Shown here: one piece after another, positions 43,514 through 52,600 of the stretch | Layout: every line of letters starts with the position of its first letter | Position numbering within the stretch: the first letter of the stretch is position 1 | Source: Chroococcidiopsis sp. CCMEE 29 | GTDB lineage: Bacteria > Cyanobacteriota > Cyanobacteriia > Cyanobacteriales > Chroococcidiopsidaceae | DNA length: 64,000 nt | Assembly: GCF_023558375.1 (NCBI RefSeq) | Contig: NZ_CP083761.1 | Coordinates: 4,047,001-4,111,000, forward strand | Direction of reading: 5' to 3' | Made by a program: the position numbers and the translations under genes | The notes under the pieces: generated by a model | What the model was told of the DNA's origin: nothing | The model's database searches: none | The model's input: only the letters and a program-made list of their open reading frames with translations

Positions 43514-46500
43514 GTGCAGTCGCGAATCCATTAACCGGAATTCAGATAGAAGGAAACTTGATCGCCTCAGACATGACAGCAGAAATTCAAGCTGGGGCAA
43601 TTAAGGGGCAAGCAGCAGCAGATTTTAACTTTGCCAAAACTGACAAACTGGCTGATGAAATTGCGATCGCTTGGGGAGATGCCAAGGCATATTGGGCAGC
43701 GTTTCAAAGAGCGGTAGCAAGATTATCTGAAAGTGAGTTGGCAACAACTGTCACCCGCGAACAGTGGGTAGTGCCATTACTACGAAGTTTGGGCTACGAC
43801 CCTGTTTATACAGCCAAAGCCGAAGTAGTGGATGGACAAACTTTCGCCCTCTCTCACCGTACCGATCCAGGCGAGGATAAACCACCTATTCACATCCTTG
43901 GTTGTCGGCTCAAATTAGAACAGCGCCCGCCCAGTGGTACACCCAGACTCTCAGCTCATGCCCTGATGCAGGAATACCTCAACCGGACTGAGCATCTATG
44001 GGGGATTGTCACCAATGGGATGCACTGGCGGCTGTTGCGCGACTCTTCGTTGATGACTCGCCTTACCTACATTGAGTTTGACTTGGAACAAATTCTCAAC
44101 GGTGAGAACTTTGCTGAATTTGGGTTATTTTATCGCCTCTTCCATCGTTCCCGACTACCCCAAGGAACAGAAGATACCGATGCGTGCTTGCTGGAATACT
44201 ACCACCAAGAGGCAATTCAGCAGGGGGGACGAGTACGCGATCGCCTCCGGGATGGAGTAGAAAAAGCTTTGGTATTGCTGGGTACGGGGTTTCTGCAACA
44301 TCCAGCTAATGGACAGTTACGGCAATTCTTTCAGTCGGGAGAACAGGCAGACACCGTTTACTACCGCCAGCTGCTACTGCTAATTTATCGCCTGCTGTTT
44401 TTGATGGTGGCAGAAGCGCGGAATTTGTTACTGACGGATGAAGATCCAGAAAAAGCCCGCATTTACCTAGAATATTACAGCCTTACCCGATTGCGGAATT
44501 TAGCAGAACGTCCCAGCTATCGGCGTGAAGGGTTCCAAGATGTGTGGCAAGGGCTACGAGTAACCTTCCGCTTGTTTGACGAGAACTGGCGGGGAGAAGC
44601 TTTAGGACTTTCACCCTTGAATGGGGACTTATTTGGTTCCAAAACACTCAAGCACTTGGATGAATATGCGATCGATAACCACGAACTGTTGCTAGCAATT
44701 CGACACTTATCTTTGTACGAACAAAAGGGACAATCGCGCCGGGTAAATTATGCCGCGCTAGATGTCGAGGAATTGGGCAGCGTCTATGAAAGTCTGCTCG
44801 ATTTTCATCCTCAAGTCGTGCAGCGGCAAGGGATTTATGAATTCCAGTTGGTGACAGGGAGCGATCGCAAAACGACAGGTTCTTACTATACGCCACCTGA
44901 ACTGGTAGGGCAGTTGATTAAGAGTGCTTTGGAACCTGTAATTGAGGAGAAGTTAAAGAATGCCCTCACCCCTAACCCCTCTCCCAGTGGGAGAGGGGAA
45001 CAAGAACTCCCCTTCTCCCCAAGGGAGAAGGGGTTGGGGGATGAGGGCAAACGAGATAAATGGGAGGTTCCTGTTGCTGTTCAAAGGAAAATGCAAGAAA
45101 TTGCGCGGCAGCTACGCAAACAGTCAACACAGAGTGAAGCAATCTTGTGGGAAGCATTACGTAACCGGAAGCTAGACAATCGTAAGTTTCGCCGACAGCA
45201 CCCAATTGGTACGTTTGTAGTTGATTTCTTTTGCCAACAAGAACGGCTAATTGTCGAAGTTGATGGAGAGATTCACGCATCACAAAGAGATCTCGACCAA
45301 CAACGTCAAGAACTTCTCGAATCGTTAGGGCTGCGTTTTGTGCGTGTCAGTACTCAGCAAGTTGAAACAGATTTGAATGCAATATTAGAAACAATTCGTG
45401 CTGCCTTTCTCCCTTTACCTAGTGGAAAAAATGCCCTCACCCCTAGCCCCTCTCCCACTGGGAGAGGGGAACAAGAACTCCCCTTCTCCCTTGGGGAGAA
45501 GGGGTTGGGGGATGAGGGACAATCCCCACAGGAACAAGCTTTACTCAGTATCAAAGTCTGCGATCCTGCTTGCGGTTCAGGGCATTTTCTCTTAGCAGCA
45601 GCACGGCGACTTGGCAAAGAGTTAGCGCGAGTCCGCACGGGAGAAGCGCAACCAGGACCAGAACCGTTACGTAAGGCTATTCGAGATGTGGTTCAAAACT
45701 GTATCTATGGGGTGGACTTGAACCCCCTGGCGGTCGATCTGTGCAAGGTAGCGTTATGGATTGAGGGTTTTAATCGCGGATTCCCACTGAATTTTCTCGA
45801 CCACCGGATTAAGTGTGGTAATTCTTTAGTAGGGGTGCTGGATTTAGAGTGTCTAGAAGAAGGCATTCCCGATGAGGCGTATAAGGCAGTGACAGGGGAT
45901 GATAAGTCTCTGTCGTCGCAGTACCGCAAGCGGAATAAGCAGGAACGAGAAACAGATTTACAGGGACAGTTATCGATATTCGACCAGTTGGATGATGAGC
46001 GATCGCACTATGCCCAAACAGCCAAAGAAGTAGGCGCGATCGCGGAAGTTACAACTGTTGATGTTAGACAAAAGCAAGAACAGTATCAACAAAGTCGTCA
46101 AAATCGAGGTTGGTGGCGCGACTATTCTGCTTGCAATCTGTGGACGGCTGCCTTCTTTATGCCGCTGACTGAACAAAATTTGCAATTGTTGCCAACAACA
46201 GCAGCGTTAACTCAACTATTGCGCGGGAATACGTCTACACAAAAAATAGTGGAAGCGGCAAATAAGTTAGCCCAAGAAAAGCACTTTTTCCACTGGTGTT
46301 TGGAATTCCCTGAAGTATTTGAGGTAGGCGGGTTTGATTGTGTATTGGGTAATCCACCTTGGGAACGGATTAAGTTACAGGAAAAAGAGTTTTTCGCTTC
46401 TCGCAGCGCTGAAATTGTTAACGCTACAAATAAGGCAGCGCGGGAGAGGTTGATTAAGCAGTTGCCAAAGGCTAATTCAGTATTAGCACAAGCGTTTGAT

Positions 46501-47940
46501 GCAGCAAAGCATGATGCTGAAGCACAAAGTAAGTTTATCCGTGAATCAGATAGATTTCCATTAACTGCTGTAGGAGATATCAATACTTACGCCGTGTTTG
46601 CTGAAACAACTAGAAAGCTGATTTCACCTAATGGCAGAGTTGGGGTAATTGTTCCTACAGGTATTGCTACTGATGATACTTATAAAAAGTTTTTTGGGGA
46701 TTTAACGCAAAAGCAGATTTTAGCAAGTCTGTACGATTTTGAGAATCGAGATAAACTATTTTCTGCTGTAGATAGCCGCATGAAATTCTCCTTACTGGCT
46801 ATCAGTGGTAAGCCAATAAAACAAGGTAATTTTTCCTTCTTCCTCACCCAACCGAGACAACTAGAAAATCAATCCCGTGTTTTCCAGCTTTCTCCTCAAG
46901 ATATTGCCTTACTAAATCCTAATACTCTCACCTGTCCTATTTTTCGTACTCGTGCTGATGCTGAACTAACCAAGAAAATCTATCAGCGTGTCCCTATTTT
47001 GGAAAATGAACGCACTGGCATTAACCCTTGGGGTATTTCATTTATGGCTATGTTTCACATGGCAAATGATAGCGGTTTGTTTGTCTCCTCACCTCCCTCA
47101 CCCCCTTCCCCTCTCCCTCAGGGAGAGGGGTGTCCGCAAGGACGGGGTGAGGGCTTATTACCTCTATACGAAGCCAAGATGTTTCACCAGTTCGATCACC
47201 GTTGGGCAACTTATACCGACAGTGGCAATACTCGCGATCTGACAGATATTGAAAAAAGTAATCCACGCTTCTTCTCTCAGCCTCGTTACTGGGTTAGCCG
47301 TACTCAGGTAGAGAATAAGCTGGGTGATAAATGGAAGAAAGATTGGTTATTAGGTTTTAGAGATATCTGCCGTTCAACTGATGAACGTACATTTATATCT
47401 AGCATTTTTCCAAAAATTGCTATTAGCAACAAGGCTCCTTTATTACTGACTAATCAAGCCGATACTAATCTGATTGCCTGTTTTTTGGCTAGCATCAATA
47501 GCCTAGTGTTTGATTTGGTTGCTAGGCAAAAGATAGGTGGAACAACAATGAACTTTTTCATAGTTAAACAACTCCCCGTCATTCCCCCAGAAGCATATAC
47601 CCCAGAAGACATCGACTTTATCAGCAGCCGCGTCCTCGAACTTGTTTACACCGCCTGGGATATGCAACCCTTCGCCCAAGATATGGGATATGACGGCGAA
47701 CCCTTTATTTGGAACAGCAACAGACGAGCATTATTAAGAGCAGAATTAGACGCATATTATGCCAAACTCTACGGACTCACCCGCGACGAACTCCGTTATA
47801 TTCTCGATCCTGCTGATGTCTATGGTTCCGACTTCCCCAGCGAAACTTTCCGCGTGTTGAAGAACAACGAAATTAAAAAATTTGGCGAATATCGCACTCA
47901 AAGATTGGTACTAGAAGCATGGAATAGAATGTTTGGATAA
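43510..47940 (+). CDS. Eco57I-type N6-adenine DNA methyltransferase (DrmMI-like) with inserted DUF559 nuclease domain
   Basis: 1476 residues. The N-terminal part (about 1-480) resembles type IIG/DISARM methylases (LRSLGYDPVYTAKAEV; WGIVTNGMHWRLLRD; TGSYYTPPELVGQLI). The SAM motif I is VCDPACGSGHFLLAA (Asp685) and the catalytic motif IV is LGNPPWERI (Asn948). The C-terminus is a target-recognition region. Between the YYTPPEL helix and motif I an extra 180 residues intervene. Residues about 514-641 are a complete DUF559 domain (Glu543, Asp572, Glu583-x-Asp585), flanked on both sides by a palindromic repeat read in frame; a third repeat is at residues about 1195-1215. The rest is intact, so the enzyme may still work. 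Confidence 0.9.
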   Translation: MSAVANPLTGIQIEGNLIASDMTAEIQAGAIKGQAAADFNFAKTDKLADEIAIAWGDAKAYWAAFQRAVARLSESELATTVTREQWVVPLLRSLGYDPVYTAKAEVVDGQTFALSHRTDPGEDKPPIHILGCRLKLEQRPPSGTPRLSAHALMQEYLNRTEHLWGIVTNGMHWRLLRDSSLMTRLTYIEFDLEQILNGENFAEFGLFYRLFHRSRLPQGTEDTDACLLEYYHQEAIQQGGRVRDRLRDGVEKALVLLGTGFLQHPANGQLRQFFQSGEQADTVYYRQLLLLIYRLLFLMVAEARNLLLTDEDPEKARIYLEYYSLTRLRNLAERPSYRREGFQDVWQGLRVTFRLFDENWRGEALGLSPLNGDLFGSKTLKHLDEYAIDNHELLLAIRHLSLYEQKGQSRRVNYAALDVEELGSVYESLLDFHPQVVQRQGIYEFQLVTGSDRKTTGSYYTPPELVGQLIKSALEPVIEEKLKNALTPNPSPSGRGEQELPFSPREKGLGDEGKRDKWEVPVAVQRKMQEIARQLRKQSTQSEAILWEALRNRKLDNRKFRRQHPIGTFVVDFFCQQERLIVEVDGEIHASQRDLDQQRQELLESLGLRFVRVSTQQVETDLNAILETIRAAFLPLPSGKNALTPSPSPTGRGEQELPFSLGEKGLGDEGQSPQEQALLSIKVCDPACGSGHFLLAAARRLGKELARVRTGEAQPGPEPLRKAIRDVVQNCIYGVDLNPLAVDLCKVALWIEGFNRGFPLNFLDHRIKCGNSLVGVLDLECLEEGIPDEAYKAVTGDDKSLSSQYRKRNKQERETDLQGQLSIFDQLDDERSHYAQTAKEVGAIAEVTTVDVRQKQEQYQQSRQNRGWWRDYSACNLWTAAFFMPLTEQNLQLLPTTAALTQLLRGNTSTQKIVEAANKLAQEKHFFHWCLEFPEVFEVGGFDCVLGNPPWERIKLQEKEFFASRSAEIVNATNKAARERLIKQLPKANSVLAQAFDAAKHDAEAQSKFIRESDRFPLTAVGDINTYAVFAETTRKLISPNGRVGVIVPTGIATDDTYKKFFGDLTQKQILASLYDFENRDKLFSAVDSRMKFSLLAISGKPIKQGNFSFFLTQPRQLENQSRVFQLSPQDIALLNPNTLTCPIFRTRADAELTKKIYQRVPILENERTGINPWGISFMAMFHMANDSGLFVSSPPSPPSPLPQGEGCPQGRGEGLLPLYEAKMFHQFDHRWATYTDSGNTRDLTDIEKSNPRFFSQPRYWVSRTQVENKLGDKWKKDWLLGFRDICRSTDERTFISSIFPKIAISNKAPLLLTNQADTNLIACFLASINSLVFDLVARQKIGGTTMNFFIVKQLPVIPPEAYTPEDIDFISSRVLELVYTAWDMQPFAQDMGYDGEPFIWNSNRRALLRAELDAYYAKLYGLTRDELRYILDPADVYGSDFPSETFRVLKNNEIKKFGEYRTQRLVLEAWNRMFG
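44962..45049 (+). repeat. Palindromic repeat in frame in the methyltransferase, copy 1
   Basis: 88 bp with ends GCCCTCACCCC and GGGGATGAGGGC in inverted orientation and two inner hairpins (CTCTCCCAGTGGGAGAG; CTTCTCCCCAAGGGAGAAG). It encodes ALTPNPSPSGRGEQELPFSP and more. Confidence 0.9.
45433..45520 (+). repeat. Palindromic repeat in frame in the methyltransferase, copy 2
   Basis: It has the same structure and orientation as the copy at 44962 and differs at only a few bases. The two copies bracket the DUF559-coding segment (45050-45432). Confidence 0.9.
47094..47154 (+). repeat. Palindromic repeat in frame in the methyltransferase, copy 3
   Basis: A shorter relative (CTCCCTCACCCCCTTCCCC, inner CTCTCCCTCAGGGAGAG, end GGGGTGAGGGC) lies in the target-recognition part and codes PPSPPSPLPQGEGCPQGRGE. 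The frame is kept. Confidence 0.85.
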
Positions 47941-47977
47941 TTCATAATTCGGAATTGATTGTTGTGAATGGCTAGGG

Positions 47978-48289
47978 TTACGCTTGAGTTTGTTCTGGCG
48001 TTATGTCTATTGGAGCTATTGCTGTAATTTCAGAATACCGAGCAAAATCGCGGGTATTAAAAGTAAGAATATGTGTAACTTGATAAACGAGCATTGCTGC
48101 TACAAGTCGAGCATCATGAACGTTTACTCCTACAACACCATAAGCCATAACCAGCCGTTCCCATTCTGGATAGATAGCAGAAGTATCGCGCCCCAATAAA
48201 ATGTTGGTTGCGTTTACAGCGTCCGCGTACATTGGATGACTTGGCTGGGCGCTTCGCAGCAGCACATTGGTGTCTACAAGGAAAGTCAT
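47978..48289 (-). CDS. PIN-domain toxin (VapC type) with an internal deletion
   Basis: 103 residues, shorter than the usual 130-140. The first acidic residue (Asp6 in FLVDTNVLL) and the C-terminal NVHDARLVAAML (Asp59) and FNTRDFARYS (Asp81) are present. The central stretch that normally separates LLGR from IYPEWERLV, including the second acidic residue, is absent, as if about 40 codons were deleted in frame (LLGRDTSAIYPEW). The ribonuclease is therefore probably inactive. Its ATG overlaps the antitoxin TGA by four bases. Confidence 0.75.
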   Translation of the reverse strand: MTFLVDTNVLLRSAQPSHPMYADAVNATNILLGRDTSAIYPEWERLVMAYGVVGVNVHDARLVAAMLVYQVTHILTFNTRDFARYSEITAIAPIDITPEQTQA

Positions 48290-48585
48290 AAACGCTCGTC
48301 ATCGTATATGCTCTCGCGGCTGACAGCATAATCGGACAAAAGTAGCGTATTTCGGTCGTGGCTAGAAGCCCATTCCCGAAAAGCACGCGCACGTTCTTCT
48401 GGAGTCGTTTTGTATGAAGGAGTCTGCTTCAGTTCTCTCAAACGCTCAACCATATAATCGAGGTGAGGCTGAATTTGCTCAGGAGTAAGATTCGTCATCC
48501 TGACCAGCACTTGAGTAATTACCTCTAAGTCTTCTTTATTGTCTTCAAGATTTTGACTGTTTCCAGCAACTCGGTTCTGTGTCAT
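48286..48585 (-). CDS. Putative antitoxin of the PIN pair
   Basis: 99 residues, acidic and helical (TQVLVRMTNLTPEQIQPHLDYMVERLRELKQ; then TTPEERARAFREWASSH). It lies directly upstream of the PIN gene with a 4-bp overlap (ATGA), the usual arrangement of antitoxin before toxin. The family is not one of the well-known VapB folds. It runs opposite to the defence genes and sits between the methyltransferase and the large helicase. Confidence 0.7.
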   Translation of the reverse strand: MTQNRVAGNSQNLEDNKEDLEVITQVLVRMTNLTPEQIQPHLDYMVERLRELKQTPSYKTTPEERARAFREWASSHDRNTLLLSDYAVSRESIYDDERL

Positions 48586-48726
48586 CTCTTTGTCCTTTCA
48601 GGAAAAATATATGTCGAACTAATCTTGCTTGCTATTTTGACAAATCTGGTACCAAAAGAGGGAAATACTGACATTCTGCTAACAACAGACGACAGACTGA
48701 TACGTAAATCTAATATTTAACATCCT

Positions 48727-49311
48727 ATGAATGCTGTCACTGTAAATTTGAACCCTGTTATTCAACTTACCGATGACCAGTTTTACCAACTCTGTCGAGC
48801 AAATCCTGACGTGAAATTTGAACGTAACGCAAAGGGAGCATTAATCATTATGCCACCTACGGGAGGAGAAACTGGCAATCTTAATGTTGAAATTGCTACT
48901 GAATTTGTGCTTTGGAACCGACAGACGCAGCTAGGTAAAGTTTTCGATTCCTCCACTTGTTTCAAACTTCCCAACGGTGCAGATCGTTCTCCCAATGTTT
49001 CATGGCTTAAACAAGATCGCTGGGATACTCTGACTCCAGAACAAAAAGCACAATTTCCTCCAATTGCTCCTGATTTTGTTTTGGAGTTAATGTCACCTAC
49101 AGATAGTTTAATGACAACAAAAAATAAAATGCAAGAGTATATGGAAAATGGAGTAAGACTTGGCTGGTTAATTAATCCTAATACTCATTCAGCAGAGATT
49201 TATCGTCAAGGACAGAGTGTAGAATTTTTACAATCTCCTATTAAATTATTAGGAGAAGATATTTTACCTGGCTTTGCACTCAATTTACAACTGCTTTGGA
49301 AGTCATCATAA
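48727..49311 (+). CDS. Uma2 family putative endonuclease
   Basis: 194 residues: LTDDQFYQLCRANPDVKFERNAKGALIIMPPTGGETG, then FDSSTCFKLPNGADRSPNVSW, then FPPIAPDFVLELMSPTDSL and NGVRLGWLINPNTHSAEIYR, the full core of the second Uma2 subtype. The paralogue at 59463 is built the same way but is broken. It is inserted between the toxin pair and the large helicase, so it probably is not part of the defence module. Confidence 0.88.
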   Translation: MNAVTVNLNPVIQLTDDQFYQLCRANPDVKFERNAKGALIIMPPTGGETGNLNVEIATEFVLWNRQTQLGKVFDSSTCFKLPNGADRSPNVSWLKQDRWDTLTPEQKAQFPPIAPDFVLELMSPTDSLMTTKNKMQEYMENGVRLGWLINPNTHSAEIYRQGQSVEFLQSPIKLLGEDILPGFALNLQLLWKSS

Positions 49312-49407
49312 CGATTAATGCAAAAAGCATAGGAACAAATCAATAAAATTGTTGTAAGTATTAATAATTATTTAGTCAAAAATCCAAAAATTTTGGTTAA
49401 AGGTGTG

Positions 49408-49536
49408 ATATCAAATCCGCTTAAATGACTGTAAGATCTCGCCCTCACCCCCTGCCCCTCTCCCAAGCTTGGGAGAGGGGTGCCGGAGGCGGGGTGAGGG
49501 CTAGCCAAATCATGGGCAATCAACCGGATTTGATAT
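49408..49536 (-). mobile_element. 129-bp MITE, copy 2
   Basis: The reverse complement of the MITE at 22520-22646: ends ATATCAAATCC and GGATTTGATAT, centre CTCTCCCAAGCTTGGGAGAG. It fills most of the gap 49312-49663 before the large helicase and may carry or disturb its promoter; nothing else is recognised in that gap. Confidence 0.85.
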
Positions 49537-49663
49537 GATAAATATATCGATTTGAGTGCGATCGCCTGCGCTCTCATGTGATGTATCTAACTAAATTGGG
49601 CATTCTAAGACAAGAACATAGACGAGTTCGTCGTTAAAACAAAACCGATAAGCGCAGTTCTTT

Positions 49664-52600
49664 ATGTCAGATGCCCTTAATCTCCAAGCTATCCTGGACA
49701 TCTTTAATTTACGGGATGAAATTATTGGCGACTACCGCCGCTACATCGAAAGCTTTCTCAAGATTCGCGAGCCACGGTTAGAGGCATTTGTTGATCGCGA
49801 ACTCGAACGCGGCGAACTGTGGCCCGATCCGCTAGTGCAGCTTAATCCCTCCTATAAATCTGGCGCTACCGTAACTCAACTCGTACAGCAGGGCGTACTC
49901 CATCCCGATTGCAGTCACTATTTCTATAAAAATGGTCAACCCTTCCGCTTCCACTACCATCAGCAGCAAGCATTTCTTGCCGCCCAGCGTCAGGAACCCT
50001 ACGTCCTAACTACAGGTACTGGTTCGGGAAAAAGCATGACCTACGTAGTGCCAATTTTTGATGACTTGCTGCGTCATCCAGAAATCAAAGGAGTTCGGGC
50101 AATTTTGGTTTACCCGATGAATGCCCTGATTAACTCCCAAAAAGAAGAGTTTGACAAATTCCTAACTCAAGTTCCCAACAGCCCCATTCGTGTCGAGAAA
50201 TACACCGGACAAGAAAGCCTGACACAAAAAGTCGAAATTCAAAACAACCCACCCCAAATCCTGCTCACTAACTACGTGATGTTGGAGTTGATGCTTTCCC
50301 GCACCCACGAAAACAGGTTGGTTGAGTCTCCCAACCTGAAATTTCTCGGATTAGACGAACTGCACACCTACCGGGGTCGCCAAGGGGCTGATGTTGCTAT
50401 CCTGATTCGCAAACTCCGCCAACGCTGCGGTCAAGATATTCTGTGTATCGGTACTAGTGCCACCATGTCTACCGAAGGCAGCCGAGAGAATCGCCGTCAA
50501 ACTGTAGCTGCGGTAGCCAGTAAGTTGTTTGGCATGGCAGTCAAGCCAGAAAACGTGATCGATGAAACTCTGGAGCGTGCTATCCAGCGCCCTACTCCCA
50601 GTGCTGAGGAACTCCACCACAGCATTACCGCAGGCTTACCCCCCCAAGCAGAGCGATCGCTAGCAGCATTTCAAACTCACCCACTCAGCGCTTGGATGGA
50701 AATGAATTTTGGGCTAGCTGAGGAGCAAGGGCATTTGGTTCGCCGCACGCCGATTTCCCTCGCAACTGGAGCCGAGCAACTTGCCGCTCAAACCCAAGTT
50801 CCAACCCAAACTTGCCAAGAAACTCTAAAGCAGATGTTTCTCTGGGGCAGTAAAACTAAAGGACTGGCATTTCGCCTGCATCAATTTATTTCCCAAGGGG
50901 GTAGCGTCTATGCCACTATCGAGTCTCGCGAGCAACGCTTTTTGACGCTAGAAGGTCAGTACGCAACTACTAACGATCGCCTGCTTTACCCTTTAGTCTT
51001 CTGCCGCGAGTGCGGACAAGACTACTACGTAGTGCGCTACGACCCAGATAACTGTACTGTAACTCCGCAGCTAGCTATCTCTCTCGATACCAACGATACT
51101 GATATGCAAGAGGGCTACCTTACCCTCGATGAACCGGGACTGTGGGAGACGGATGACGAAGACCGCTTTCCCGATAGCTGGTTTAATGAAACCAAAAAGC
51201 AGGGTCGCGTCCCCAAGAAGGAATATGCCTCCCACATCCCACAAAAGTTACGAGTTTTCCCCAATGGTAAAGTCACTAATTCCCTATTGGAAGGTACGAG
51301 TAGCTGGTTTGTCGCCAAACCCTTTCTCACCTGCCTTAACTGCGGTGTTGTGCATGACAAGAAAAAGAACGAATTTACTAAGTTGTCCCGCCTGAGTAGC
51401 GAAGGTCGCAGTACTGCTACGACTCTCCTCTGTCTTTCCACTGTTAATCGCTTAAAGTCTAGTCCAGCCATTAAACCCGAAGCAGCGAAAATCCTCAGCT
51501 TCACGGATAATCGTCAGGATGCTTCCTTGCAAGCCGGACACTTCAACGATTTTGTCCAAACCAGCTTTTTACGGGCAGCACTGAATAAAGCACTTCAGAC
51601 AAATCAAAGACTAACGCACAGCCAGCTGGCTAACGAGGTTGTTAAACAGATGAATTTAGACCAAGCTAGCTATGCCATTCAACCAGCCCAGTTTGGTCCT
51701 GGTAAAAAGCGAAACGAGAGAGTCTTCTGTGAGTTAGTCGAATATCGCCTCTACGAAGACTTGCGTCGAGGTTGGCGGATTGTGCAACCCAACTTAGAAC
51801 AATGCGGTCTGTTAGTAATTGAATACGACGAATTAGGAACAGTCTGCGAACAGCTGCAACTGTGGCAGCAACATTCCTATCCCCTATTGTTGCAAGCTAC
51901 CCCAGCCCAAAGATTGTTTGTTACCAAAGCCTTGCTCGATCATCTGCGTAAAGAACTGACACTCGACGCAGCATTACTGCAAAGCGATCGCCTAGACCAA
52001 CTTAAGCGTGAAGTGGCACAAGCAATCAAAGATCCTTGGAAATTTGATACCGATGAACGTCTGCACATCGCTACTTGGGCTTCTATTGCCAGCGGCGACT
52101 GGGAACGAGTGAAAGTTAAGCTAACTTCCCGTAGTAAAATTGGTCGTTTCCTCCGCGCTACTGCCACCTGGCCTTGGCTGCAACAACCATTATCTGAACC
52201 AGAGTATAACTCCTTGATTCAGGCACTCATCAATGTTCTATGTACAGCGGGCTATCTCAAGCTCGAAGGGACACAGGTGCAGTTGCGAATTGATTGCATG
52301 ATTTGGCAAGCCCAAACAGTTGATAAGATTCCTGTCGATCCACTTGTATCCAAGCGGCTTCAAGGTAGTGAAGACTCACAGCTTGAAGTTAATCGGTTTT
52401 TTCAGGACTTCTATCAGGGCAATGCTCAGCAACTACACAGTCTGGAAGGGCGGGAACACACCGGGCAAGTCAGCAATGAAGACCGCCAGGAACGGGAAGA
52501 AATGTTTCGCCAAGGACAATTGGCATCCCTGTTCTGTTCTCCCACAATGGAACTGGGTATCGATATCTCCGATTTGAATGCCGTCCATTTACGAAATGTG

